A stretch of 64,000 nucleotides of DNA from Kitasatospora sp. MAP12-44 (GCF_029892095.1 NZ_JARZAE010000004.1:7068001-7132000); one strand, 5' to 3'. Shown: positions 7,726 to 16,260, counted from the first letter of the stretch. Translations and numbers: made by a program. The notes: generated from the letters alone by a model not told the origin.

Positions 7726-9450
7726 ATGCACGATGACCAGGCTCTCTGCGCGCCGCGCCGCACTGTGCGCGATCCCGTACCGCATGGCCAGGTCCCTGCC
7801 GAGACGATCGCGCAGGCGGCCCTCGGCTTCTACCTGACGATCAGACCGTCCGGCTTCGCCGTCCACATGAGCGCCTCCCGAGACCACCTGCGGGTCGTGC
7901 GGGAACTGGCGGACAAGACGCTGACTGCGGCGGGGGTCGCGACCGCGACGACCGAGGCGGTCCAGCTGGTGGCATCGGACCTCATCGGGAACTCGGTGCG
8001 GGCCTGCGGGGACTTCGTCCCGCTGGTCGTCGAGGTCGAGGCCGACCCCAAGGGCGTCTGGGTCAAGGTCCACGACCCGCAGCGGGACCGGCTGCCGGTC
8101 CGCAGCCCGATGCCGACTGACGGCCGTGCGGAGTCCGGTCGCGGACTTCCCCTGGTCGACCTCCTCTCCTCCGGATGGCAGGTCGACCTCACGCCGATCG
8201 GCAAGCAGATCAGGTGCCACCTGCCCTACGAGAGGAACGAGTGTGCTGAGCCGGACCACGGCGCCGGCGACATCGCCGCAGCGCCACTCGCTGCGGGCGG
8301 GCGAGACTCGTTCGACAGGTCGAACGCCTTGTCAATAGGCCGAGTTGGGGACGCTCGTGCGGGCTCGGTAGGCGGCCCGGCGGCCGCGGGCGGCGGCACA
8401 ATGACGCCCATGGACATTCAGACAGCACGTGGTGCGGCAGCGGACTGGGTCAAGCGGGAAGGCCAGCGGTACGAGGGGTACCGCGGCGCGTACTTCAGCG
8501 GTTCGACGGTGGCCCTCGCCCCGGACGCGGCACTTCCCGTCGGCACCGACGTGGACATCATGCTGGTCACCGACAAGCCCGTCGAGGGACTGAAGCTCGG
8601 CAAGTTCGAGCACCAGGGCGTGCTGCTGGAAGTCACTCATCTGTCCTGGGAGCAGCTCTGGCCGGCCCCGGCGGCGCTGGCGAACTACCACCTCGCCGGG
8701 GGCCTAAGCCGCGACACCGTCATCGACGACCCGACCGGCGAGTTGCGCGAGCTGCAGGCCCAGGTCGCGCGTTCCTTCGCCGACGAGCCATGGGTGCGGC
8801 GCCGCTGCGAGAGTGTCCGCCAGAAGATCGAAACCTCCCTGAGGTCCCTCGACACCACGGCGCCCTGGCACGACCAGGTGACGAACTGGCTGTTCCCGAC
8901 CGGCGTCACCACCCACCTCCTGCTCGTCGCAGCCCTGCGCAACCCCACCGTTCGGCTGCGCTACCTGCGGGCCCGCGACGTCCTGGCCGAGTACGGCCTC
9001 ACCGACCAATACCCGGGCCTGCTGCGGATGACGGGCTGCCAGAACCTGACGGCCGACCGGGTCGAGTACCACGTCGACGCCTTGGCCCGGACCTTCGACG
9101 CGGCGTCGGCGAATGCCAGGACCCCGTTCTTCTTCAGCACCGACATCACCCCGGCCGCGCGGCCGATCGCCATCGACGCCAGCTACGAGCTCGCGCGCCG
9201 AGGCGACCACCGTGAAGCCATGTTCTGGATCGTGGCGACGTTCGCCCGCTGCCACAAGATCCTCGCCGCCGACGCCCCGGACCGTGGCCACGCACTCGCG
9301 CCCGCGTTCGAGGAAGTCCTCGCCGACCTCGGCATCACCTCACCGAGCGACCTCCTCGCCAAGGCGAAGGAGACCGTCGCCGCGCTGCCGGCCCTGTGGG
9401 AGACGGCGCAGGAGATCCTCGCCGCGAACCGCGACATCACCCGCGACTGA
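7726..9450 (+). CDS. HATPase (RsbW/AbaA-like) domain in frame with a nucleotidyltransferase-like domain
   Basis: The 574-codon frame starts at ATG 7726 after GGGAG. Residues about 45-175 are a GHKL ATPase of the anti-sigma RsbW type: N-box-like LIGNSVRAC, VKVHDPQRD, and the glycine-rich GRGLPLV. After about 50 residues of low-complexity linker, a second domain from about residue 226 (ATG 8401, MTPMDIQTARGAAADW) carries GSTVALAPDAALPVGTDVDI, a GS-xn-DxD nucleotidyltransferase motif, then helices resembling nucleotidyltransferase C-terminal parts. No stop separates the two domains. This is either a genuine fusion or two genes where a frameshift has removed the first stop. The linker (8245-8400) has poor codon bias, and the site before 8401 is weak. 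Confidence 0.7.
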   Translation: MHDDQALCAPRRTVRDPVPHGQVPAETIAQAALGFYLTIRPSGFAVHMSASRDHLRVVRELADKTLTAAGVATATTEAVQLVASDLIGNSVRACGDFVPLVVEVEADPKGVWVKVHDPQRDRLPVRSPMPTDGRAESGRGLPLVDLLSSGWQVDLTPIGKQIRCHLPYERNECAEPDHGAGDIAAAPLAAGGRDSFDRSNALSIGRVGDARAGSVGGPAAAGGGTMTPMDIQTARGAAADWVKREGQRYEGYRGAYFSGSTVALAPDAALPVGTDVDIMLVTDKPVEGLKLGKFEHQGVLLEVTHLSWEQLWPAPAALANYHLAGGLSRDTVIDDPTGELRELQAQVARSFADEPWVRRRCESVRQKIETSLRSLDTTAPWHDQVTNWLFPTGVTTHLLLVAALRNPTVRLRYLRARDVLAEYGLTDQYPGLLRMTGCQNLTADRVEYHVDALARTFDAASANARTPFFFSTDITPAARPIAIDASYELARRGDHREAMFWIVATFARCHKILAADAPDRGHALAPAFEEVLADLGITSPSDLLAKAKETVAALPALWETAQEILAANRDITRD

Positions 9451-9525
9451 ACCGACCGGCCCGCCGGCCGAACACCACTGAAAGCGACCTCCACCAGGCC
9501 ACTCAGCCCACCAAGGAGCGCGCTC

Positions 9526-10737
9526 TTGTCCGCGACACCCGAGCACGACCAGGCCATGCCCGACCATGGAGACAGGGTCGACCACTTCGTCTACTCCCCG
9601 GCCTCCTCCTACCCCACGCCGTACGCCAGGCTCATCGACCGCAGGGGCGCCGAGGTGCACACCTGGAGCCACCGCGCCGCCCAGCCCCCGCTGTCGGACG
9701 ACCCGCCGAGCTTCCTGCGCGGCTGGAACCACGTCGAAGTCGACCAGGACGGCTGCCTGTTTGCGATGGTGCCGCTGCGCGCGCTGCTCAAGCTCGCCCC
9801 GGACTCCACGCTGCTGTGGCAGGCCGACATCGCCGCCCACCACGACCTGGCCCTGCTGCCCGGTGGTGGCGTGCTGGCGCTGGCCGAAGCACCGCGCCGC
9901 ATCACCTTCGACGGGCTGTCGGCCACGGTGCTGGACAACACGCTCGCCGAACTCGACGCCAGCGGTCGCCCGGTCGGCGAGGTGTCCCTGCTCGACGTCC
10001 TGGCCACCGAACCCGCCCTCGCGTCCATGATCCGCCGCCTGATCGTGGTGAAGCAGGCCGCGTTCGCCCGTGACGGCGGGACGCTGACCGGCGAGGCCGA
10101 GTACCTGTTCGCCACCGGCTCCTCCAGCGGCCCGGTCACCCGCGCGCTGCAACTGCTGCGGCAGCTGCAGGGCTCACCGTGCGACATCCTGCACACCAAC
10201 ACCGTCGAGGTGCTGGCCGAGCACCCGGCCGGACTGTGGCCCGCCGGCTCCGTGTTGGTGTCGATGCGGAACCTGGACCTGATCGCGGTGGTCGACCCGG
10301 ACACGCCTCGGGTGCTGTGGTGGTGGGGTCCGGGTGAGATGTCCGGGCAGCACCAACCCTCGATGCTGCCAGGTGGGAACCTGCTGGTCTTCGACAACGG
10401 GCGCGCGGTCGGCCGCTCCCGTGTGCTGGAGGTGGACCCTGCGGCCCGGAAGATCGTGTGGCAGTACGGCACCCGGCCGGGCGAGCGGTTCTTCACCGAG
10501 CTGGCCGGCGGCTGCGAACGGCTCCCCAACGGCAACACCCTCGTCTGCGAGGCCCAAACCGGACGCGCCTTCGAGGTCACCCCGCGCCGACGCATCGCCT
10601 GGCGATGGCAGACCCGCAAGGAACCCCGCGCCGCCGACACCAGCCGCGTCACCTTCTACCGCCTGTCCGGCGTCCCGGGCGCCACCACCAGGCTCCTGCA
10701 GGGCCGCCCGGCGCCCGCCGAGGACACCAGGGCCTGA
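9526..10737 (+). CDS. Arylsulfotransferase-like (ASST) beta-propeller protein
   Basis: This is a 403-residue protein of the arylsulfotransferase family, whose members are beta-propellers; characterised ones transfer sulfate between phenolic donors and acceptors through a histidine. Repeated propeller-like segments are visible: GWNHVEVDQDGCLFAM, HHDLALLPGGGVLAL, HTNTVEVL, GSVLVSMRNLDLIAVVD, GQHQPSMLPGGNLLVFDNG, VLEVDPAARKIVWQYG. There is no signal peptide, unlike periplasmic ASST enzymes, so a cytoplasmic and perhaps different role is likely. The start is TTG at 9526, supported by AAGGAG eight bases upstream. It opens the enzyme run and lies 31 bases ahead of the glycosyltransferase. Confidence 0.75.
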   Translation: MSATPEHDQAMPDHGDRVDHFVYSPASSYPTPYARLIDRRGAEVHTWSHRAAQPPLSDDPPSFLRGWNHVEVDQDGCLFAMVPLRALLKLAPDSTLLWQADIAAHHDLALLPGGGVLALAEAPRRITFDGLSATVLDNTLAELDASGRPVGEVSLLDVLATEPALASMIRRLIVVKQAAFARDGGTLTGEAEYLFATGSSSGPVTRALQLLRQLQGSPCDILHTNTVEVLAEHPAGLWPAGSVLVSMRNLDLIAVVDPDTPRVLWWWGPGEMSGQHQPSMLPGGNLLVFDNGRAVGRSRVLEVDPAARKIVWQYGTRPGERFFTELAGGCERLPNGNTLVCEAQTGRAFEVTPRRRIAWRWQTRKEPRAADTSRVTFYRLSGVPGATTRLLQGRPAPAEDTRA

Positions 10738-10768
10738 CCTCGCACTGCCCATCGGAGGAGGCTTTCCG

Positions 10769-11680
10769 GTGATCAGCGTCATCCTGCCCACCCGCCAGCG
10801 GCCGAAGCTGCTGCACCAGGCCCTGGCCAGCCTGGCGGCCCAGACGTACACCGACTTCGAGGTCCTCGTCGTCAACGACGCCGGCCCATCGCTCACCCGC
10901 CCAGTGGCCGCCTGGGCCAGGCAGTTGGGCCTGGACCTCATCCTGGTCGAACTGCCCGAACACCGCGGCGTCTCGGCCGCGCGAAACGCCGGCATCGCCC
11001 GCTCCCAAGGGGACCTGCTCGCATTCCTGGACGACGACGACATCGTCTTGCCCGGTCATCTGGACACCGCCGTCAAGCACCTGCACACCAGCGGAGACGA
11101 CCTCGTCTACCTCGGCGCGCTCGTCGCCGGCCGGCGCCTGGCCCAGCTTCCGGACGACCGCTTGGGCATGCCCACCAAGGCGTACCCGTACGACGCGGAC
11201 TTCCTGCTGGTCGCCAACTACATCCACACCGGCTCCGTGGTCACCCGCTCCTTCCGCGACAGCCCGGTGCACTTCGACGAGAGCCTCACGCACTGCGAGG
11301 ACTGGGACATGTGGTTGTCCCTCACCCGCACCCTCGGCTACCGTGCCGCTTTCGTCGACGCGCTCACCTCGATCTACCACCAACTCCCACACGGCAGCGG
11401 CCTGGTGGCCGACGCCCAGCGGAGTGTGCCCAGCCCCTTCACCGTGGTCCGTCGCCGCATCCACGCCGCCTGGCCAACCCGCGACACCCACGTGCTGGCC
11501 TTCCGCGTGTGGATGGACGCCCTCGAAGAGCACCGTAATCAGCGCATCGCCGCGGGACTGCCGATCCCGCACCAGATGTTCGACGCGGTCCTCGGCGACA
11601 CCCACCGCTGGTTCACCACCGGCCGACCGCCCGACCACGCCCGCATACCCCACTACTTCTGCCTCCAGGAGGCGACGTGA
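10769..11680 (+). CDS. Family 2 glycosyltransferase
   Basis: This is a 303-residue GT-A fold glycosyltransferase that would transfer a sugar from a nucleotide-sugar donor. It begins MISVILPTRQRPKLLHQALASLAAQTYTDFEVLVVNDA, includes GVSAARNAGIARSQGDLLAFLDDDD (the metal- and nucleotide-binding DxD region) and later CEDWDMWLSL. No membrane segments are visible, so it is probably soluble. The GTG start follows GGAGGAG. Its stop overlaps the methyltransferase start by four bases, indicating coupled translation. Confidence 0.9.
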   Translation: MISVILPTRQRPKLLHQALASLAAQTYTDFEVLVVNDAGPSLTRPVAAWARQLGLDLILVELPEHRGVSAARNAGIARSQGDLLAFLDDDDIVLPGHLDTAVKHLHTSGDDLVYLGALVAGRRLAQLPDDRLGMPTKAYPYDADFLLVANYIHTGSVVTRSFRDSPVHFDESLTHCEDWDMWLSLTRTLGYRAAFVDALTSIYHQLPHGSGLVADAQRSVPSPFTVVRRRIHAAWPTRDTHVLAFRVWMDALEEHRNQRIAAGLPIPHQMFDAVLGDTHRWFTTGRPPDHARIPHYFCLQEAT

Positions 11681-12909
11681 CCCAGCCCGCCGGGACCGCG
11701 TGCTTCTACTGCCGGGCCATCAACACCGCCCAGGACGACTACCCCCTGCGCACCGCCGCCTTCGACCTCGGCTCACCCGCCCCGCGCTGCCACCTGCACT
11801 GGCGCTACACCTGTGCGCTCTGCCGCCAGGCCCGCCACTTCATGGCCACCGCCTACTGCCCGGCCACCCGCCGCTTCTACTGCTCCACCTGCGCGATCGG
11901 CACCGAGACCGTCGAGGAGCCCTTCGCCGCCTGGCAGTACTACTTCCGCTACCGCTCCCCGTGGACCGGCAAAGCCCAACCCTCCCTGGAACGGCTGGAG
12001 TTCGAGCACCGCCACCCGGTCACCGGCCAAGCCGCCGTCCCGGCACTGGCCATCAGCTCCAAGCCCTTCATACCCCGCACCCTGCCGGCCGACCAGCACC
12101 GCGCCGAGGGTCTCGACGACACTGCCATCGCCGCACTGTGGGACACGAACACCAAGCCGTGGGACGCCGGCTTCGACGCCGACGGCGACGAGCACCGCAA
12201 GTACGTCACCGACCACGCCCTGCTCGCCCCGCTCGGCGACCTCGCCGGAGCCGAGGTGCTCGACCTGGGCTGCGGCAACGGCTACCTCGCCCGCAAGCTC
12301 GCCCAGGCCGGCGCCGACGTGACCGGCGTCGAGATCAGCCGGCGGATGCTGGAGGCCGCCATGCGGCACGAGCAGGCCCAGCCGCTCGGGATCACCTACC
12401 TCGCCGCCTCCGCCACCGACCTCAACGCGCTGGCCGACCGCTCCTTCGACGCGATCGTCTGCAACCACCTGCTCACCTCCGTCCCCGACCTGGACGCCGC
12501 CCTGTCCGAGGCCGGACGGGTCCTGCGCGACGGCGGCCGGATGGCCGTGGCGCTCAGCCACCCCTGCTTCTCGTGCGGCCCGCGCCACTGGCACCGCCCG
12601 GCCCCGGACTCCCCACGTCCCGAAGAGGCCGCCTCCTACGCCGTCGACGACTACTTCGGCGCCGGCCCCTACCTGCTGACCGCCTGGGAGGGCTTCGCCC
12701 CGATCCCGTACGTGCACCGGCCGCTGAGCACCTACTGGCACGCCTTCACCACCGCTGGGCTCACGGTGACCGGCTTCGACGAGCCGCGCGTCAACTCCCG
12801 CGGCCACGCCGAGCTGCCCGCCTGGCGCATCCGCCAGGTCGAGCGCATCCCCTACTCCTGCCTCTTCCACCTCATCCGCGCGGCCCGCCCCGCCCGCACC
12901 GCGGCCTGA
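11677..12909 (+). CDS. SAM-dependent methyltransferase with Cys-rich zinc-ribbon-like N-terminus
   Basis: This is a 410-residue two-part protein. Residues 1-75 hold CFYC (9-12), C38, CALC (46-49), C61 and CSTC (69-72) with nearby histidines, a likely zinc-binding module. Residues about 150-330 are a class I methyltransferase: VLDLGCGNGYLARKLAQAG for SAM binding, GVEISRRML, and FDAIVCNHLLTSVPDLDAAL followed by AGRVLRDGGRM. The acceptor is unknown. The Cys-rich part might recognise a protein or peptide partner, or be structural. The GTG start at 11677 overlaps the glycosyltransferase stop (GTGA) with AGGAGG just upstream. Confidence 0.85.
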   Translation: MTQPAGTACFYCRAINTAQDDYPLRTAAFDLGSPAPRCHLHWRYTCALCRQARHFMATAYCPATRRFYCSTCAIGTETVEEPFAAWQYYFRYRSPWTGKAQPSLERLEFEHRHPVTGQAAVPALAISSKPFIPRTLPADQHRAEGLDDTAIAALWDTNTKPWDAGFDADGDEHRKYVTDHALLAPLGDLAGAEVLDLGCGNGYLARKLAQAGADVTGVEISRRMLEAAMRHEQAQPLGITYLAASATDLNALADRSFDAIVCNHLLTSVPDLDAALSEAGRVLRDGGRMAVALSHPCFSCGPRHWHRPAPDSPRPEEAASYAVDDYFGAGPYLLTAWEGFAPIPYVHRPLSTYWHAFTTAGLTVTGFDEPRVNSRGHAELPAWRIRQVERIPYSCLFHLIRAARPARTAA

Positions 12910-12937
12910 CCGCCGCGCCATCCCCTTCGGAGGACCC

Positions 12938-14155
12938 GTGCTCCCCGACCTGCTCCAGACCTCCCCGTACCTGACCGTGATCCGCTCCGGCGAGCCCGCC
13001 CCGGTCATCTACATGACCGACACCCGCGGCCCCACCCTCCCCGTCATCACCGACCCCGCAGGCGCCGCCTACGGAGTGATCGGCCTGGGCCGCCGCGTCG
13101 ACTGGCAGCACGACGCGGCCGGACTGGCCGCGCTGAACAGGGCCGCCCGCGACCCGCTGCCCGCCGGCGAGCTGGCCGCCGAGTTCGGCCAGGACCTCAT
13201 CGAGCACCTGACCGCCAAGGGCTGGCTCCAGCCGCCCGAGGAGATCTGCGCCGAGTACCGGCTGCTGACCGCGCAGATCGAGATCACCGCCCACTGCAAC
13301 TGGCGCTGCCGCTACTGCCCGGTGTCCACCGAGCCCAAGCCGGCCGCCACGATGCCCATGGACCTGTATGAGGAGATCCTCGGCAAGCTCCAGCCCCATG
13401 CTGAGACGATCAAGTTCGTCACTTTCCACTTCTTCAACGAGCCCACCCTGGACCGCTTCTTCGACCAGCGCGTCCACCTGCTCGCCGACCACCACCTGAA
13501 GCTGTCGCTCAGCACCAACGCCTCCGCTCTCACCCCGGCCAAGATCGACCTGCTCGCGCAGACCGGCGTGCTCCACCACCTGGTCGTCAACATCCCCTCG
13601 CTCGACGCCGCAGAGTTCCAGCGGCTCACGGGTGCGACGACCTACCGCGCCAGCCTGCGCCACCTCGACCTGGCCATCGACGCCGGCTTCCCGATCACCG
13701 TCGCCGTCAACGGCACCGACGAGGACCTCGAGCGCAGCGCTGACGGTCTGCGCGAGCGCTACGAGCCGCGCGGCGTGACGGTCCACCCCACCCAGACCTG
13801 CGACCGCGCCGGCGTCCTGACCAACGAGTACCACCAGGACGTCCACGCCGCAGGCCGCCTCGGCGGCTGCAGCTGGCCGCTCAACCACGCCTACTTCTCC
13901 GTGACCGGCGACCTGTTCGCCTGCTGCAACGACTTCCACCAGCGCGAGGTCTTCGGCCACATCCGCGACGGCTCCCTCCACGAGATCATGACCAGCCCGG
14001 CCGCGATCCGGCTGCGGCGGCGCGTCTTCGGTGCCGAGGACGCCCCCGCCGACTTCCTCTGCCGCACCTGCCACGATCAGCGGCCCGACTTTCCCGAACG
14101 GCAGTTCCGCCCCCTCGCCGCGTTCCCCGCGACCGCCGCAGACCAGGGGCGGTGA
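12938..14155 (+). CDS. Radical SAM protein with SPASM-type C-terminus and possible peptide-binding N-terminus
   Basis: This is a 405-residue radical SAM enzyme. The [4Fe-4S] motif is CNWRCRYC (Cys120, Cys124, Cys127), followed by FFNEPTLD and LSTNAS segments of the barrel. The C-terminal 90 residues have GGCSWPLNHAYFSVTGDLFACCND and a late LCRTCHD, the cysteine pattern of SPASM/twitch auxiliary clusters used on peptides. Residues about 30-100, with DPLPAGELAAEFGQDLIEHLTAKGWLQ, resemble the small winged-helix (PqqD-like) recognition domain of RiPP maturases; this is a visual judgement. The GTG start follows GGAGGA. It is coupled to the second radical SAM gene through a GTGA overlap. Confidence 0.87.
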   Translation: MLPDLLQTSPYLTVIRSGEPAPVIYMTDTRGPTLPVITDPAGAAYGVIGLGRRVDWQHDAAGLAALNRAARDPLPAGELAAEFGQDLIEHLTAKGWLQPPEEICAEYRLLTAQIEITAHCNWRCRYCPVSTEPKPAATMPMDLYEEILGKLQPHAETIKFVTFHFFNEPTLDRFFDQRVHLLADHHLKLSLSTNASALTPAKIDLLAQTGVLHHLVVNIPSLDAAEFQRLTGATTYRASLRHLDLAIDAGFPITVAVNGTDEDLERSADGLRERYEPRGVTVHPTQTCDRAGVLTNEYHQDVHAAGRLGGCSWPLNHAYFSVTGDLFACCNDFHQREVFGHIRDGSLHEIMTSPAAIRLRRRVFGAEDAPADFLCRTCHDQRPDFPERQFRPLAAFPATAADQGR

Positions 14156-15117
14156 CGGCGATGCGACCCATGGTGAAGATCTGGTACGTCTCCTCGCAGC
14201 GGCTGTGCAACTTCCACTGCACCTACTGCGTGTCCGTCAAGGACTACGCCAAGAGCAACACCTACGACTGGAAACGCCCGAGGGACCGCAGCGACTTCGA
14301 GAGCATCGTGCGCTGGATCGCCGCCCAGCCCTTCGACGTCGGCGTCCGCCTGGCCACCCTGGGCGAACCCTTCACCTCCAACGACTTCATGACGCAGGCC
14401 GCCTGGCTTACCCGCCAACCCTCCGTCCGCTTCGTCGAGGTGCTGACCAACGGCTCCCTGCTCAAGCGGCGCCTTCCCCGCCTCGCGGCCGACGCCGACC
14501 TCTCCAAGCTCTCTCTGTGGATCACCCACCACCACACCGAGATCACCGTCGACCGCCTCATCGACAACGCCCGCTTCGCCCAGGAAAAGTACGGCTGCTT
14601 CACCGTCGTCAACGCACTGCTCTTCCCCGACAACGCCGAACAGATTGCCGTCCTGCGGGCCGCCGCTCAGGCCGCGGGACTGCGGTTCAACCTCGACCTC
14701 GGCTACGACCCCGGCACCGCCACCGGCGACCACCACCAGGCCACTCAGATGGCCCCCATCCTCCAAACCGACGCCGGCATCCAGCAGGCCATCGCGCTCG
14801 GTGCCGACCCCGACGTGCTCAAGGTCAACCTCCTCGCCCTCAACGACGTTCAGGGCCAGCCCTGCTCGGCCGGCCACGACTACCTCTACATCGGCATCGA
14901 CGGCGAGGTGTACCCCTGCTCCCGGTACTACGTCCTCAAGCAGGACCGCCTCGGCAACGCCCTCGCCCCCGACTTCCGCCTCCCGCTACGCGAGGTGCCC
15001 TGGAACAACTGCAAGGCCGGCAACGGCTGCTGCAACAAGGAGGACTTCCTCAACCTCAAGCTCGCCGGCAGACACCAGCGGCCCACCGTGCCCAGCCTCG
15101 GCTGGACCCGCAACTGA
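14152..15117 (+). CDS. Second radical SAM / SPASM-like protein
   Basis: This is a 321-residue radical SAM protein, unlike its neighbour in sequence. It has CNFHCTYC (Cys19, 23, 26 from the GTG start), ATLGEPFTSNDF, VEVLTNGSLL, and a C-terminal cysteine set CSAGHDYLYIGIDGEVYPCSRYYV then CKAGNGCC, consistent with one or two auxiliary clusters. It lacks the extra N-terminal region of the first enzyme. Start: GTG 14152 overlapping the previous stop, or ATG 14161 (MRPMVKIWYV), which also fits. Two different radical SAM proteins in a coupled pair suggest sequential reactions on one substrate, or a catalytic/accessory pair. Confidence 0.87.
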   Translation: MTAMRPMVKIWYVSSQRLCNFHCTYCVSVKDYAKSNTYDWKRPRDRSDFESIVRWIAAQPFDVGVRLATLGEPFTSNDFMTQAAWLTRQPSVRFVEVLTNGSLLKRRLPRLAADADLSKLSLWITHHHTEITVDRLIDNARFAQEKYGCFTVVNALLFPDNAEQIAVLRAAAQAAGLRFNLDLGYDPGTATGDHHQATQMAPILQTDAGIQQAIALGADPDVLKVNLLALNDVQGQPCSAGHDYLYIGIDGEVYPCSRYYVLKQDRLGNALAPDFRLPLREVPWNNCKAGNGCCNKEDFLNLKLAGRHQRPTVPSLGWTRN

Positions 15118-15137
15118 CAAAGGCACCGTACGCACAC

Positions 15138-15158
15138 CCGGGCCCACCACGGGCCCGG
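15138..15158 (+). terminator. Hairpin between radical SAM 2 and the creatininase gene
   Basis: CCGGGCCC-accac-GGGCCCGG is a perfect eight-base-pair stem in the 73-base gap. It may attenuate or process the transcript ahead of the last cluster gene rather than end it, since the creatininase gene has no other obvious promoter. Confidence 0.45.
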
Positions 15159-15190
15159 TCTCCTACGCTTCCGAGAAGGGGACATCACCC

Positions 15191-15937
15191 ATGCGTGTTC
15201 AGGATCTGTCGTGGCCGCAGTACGAGGAACGGATCACGACCCACACCGTCGTCCTGCCCATCGGCGCCATCGAGGCCCACGGCCCGCACCTGCCGCTGTC
15301 CACCGACACCGTCATCGCCACCTACCTCGCCGAACAGCTCGACGCCCGCATCCCTGCACTGGTCCTGCCGCCGATCCCGTTCGGCGTCAAGACCGACCCC
15401 GTGCGCGCCGGCGGTGAGTTCCCCGGCATGACCAACCTGCGGGCCTCGACCATGACCCAGCTGGTCCTGGATGTGCTCACCGCCTCCTACCGGCACGGCG
15501 CGCGCAGGTTCCTGGTCCTGCACGGCCACATCGCGAACCTGCCGGTCGTCCACGAGGCCGCCGAGCTCTTCCTCGCCCAGGCCCCCGGTGCCAAGGTCAT
15601 GGCAGCAGCCTGGTGGGACTTCGCACCCGAGGACACCCGTAACGACATCGCCCGCGAGAACGGCGTGGCCCGCAGCGAGGACAACCACGCGGCGATGGTC
15701 GAGACCAGCCTGATGATGCACATCGCCCCGCACCAAGTGCGCGAACACCTGCTGGCCGACGACACCAGCGAACGCAGGGTCCGCTACCTGATCCTGCCCG
15801 TCCCCGACGCCCTCAAGACCCGCACGGGCGTCATCTACCAAGCCGGAAAGGCCAGCGCCGACATCGGCCACCGCCTCCTCCCGGAGATCATCGACCAGCT
15901 CGTCCAGGCGGTGAACCTCGAACTGGGTGACGAGTAA
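15191..15937 (+). CDS. Creatininase-family amidohydrolase
   Basis: This is a 248-residue two-metal amidohydrolase of the creatininase/MftE family, which hydrolyses cyclic or peptide amides. The metal ligands expected from creatininase are visible in IGAIEAHGPHLPLSTD: Glu28, His30 and Asp39, with the same spacing as Glu34/His36/Asp45 of the Pseudomonas enzyme. The second motif is HGHIAN (His113) instead of the usual NGHxxN, and NHAAMVETS supplies Glu171. In mycofactocin biosynthesis the homologue MftE trims the modified peptide, so release of a product from a processed peptide is an attractive but unproven role. ATG at 15191 has AAGGGG upstream. Confidence 0.87.
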   Translation: MRVQDLSWPQYEERITTHTVVLPIGAIEAHGPHLPLSTDTVIATYLAEQLDARIPALVLPPIPFGVKTDPVRAGGEFPGMTNLRASTMTQLVLDVLTASYRHGARRFLVLHGHIANLPVVHEAAELFLAQAPGAKVMAAAWWDFAPEDTRNDIARENGVARSEDNHAAMVETSLMMHIAPHQVREHLLADDTSERRVRYLILPVPDALKTRTGVIYQAGKASADIGHRLLPEIIDQLVQAVNLELGDE

Positions 15938-16260
15938 GCCCCCTTCGGTCGGACCCGCAGAGATAACGTTGAGGCTAGGCCCCTCGCCTTTCGTCATGAC
16001 CTGATCACGTAGGACGAACCTACGGCGAAGATCCCCGCAGGGAAGGGCGTTTCGGAAATCAGGCGTACATATGTTCGTCTCGCTCTGCCGTGATCGTGTA
16101 CCAAAGTGCCAACAAGGCTCAGCATTCCGGATGCCGCGGTGCGAGATGCAACTGGCACCAGCGCAGGTCAGCCCATCGCCGCAGTGACAGGTACCTCAAG
16201 AAGTCGCACTCATCGGGCTGTAACCTTCACTGCGACGGCGGATCAACGGGAGGCGGGGGC
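15938..16260. other. Intergenic stretch after the radical SAM cluster
   Basis: These 323 bases hold no convincing gene. The frame of the downstream TetR stays open upstream to 16090 and encodes several Cys residues, but it has no ribosome-binding site. I found no leader-core peptide here that would suit the radical SAM enzymes. The TetR promoter presumably lies here; TACATATG at 16066-16073 is the most A/T-rich spot. Confidence 0.4.

Noticed and set aside
9526..15937. Calling the radical SAM cluster mycofactocin biosynthesis
   Set aside because: There is no MftA precursor with its C-terminal Val-Tyr, no stand-alone MftB or MftD gene, and both radical SAM proteins look unlike MftC. Only the types of enzyme overlap.
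16090..16260. Cys-containing N-terminal extension of the second TetR, or a precursor peptide for the radical SAM enzymes
   Set aside because: It is in frame with the TetR without a stop, has no ribosome-binding site, lacks a leader/core layout, and TetR homology starts at 16261.
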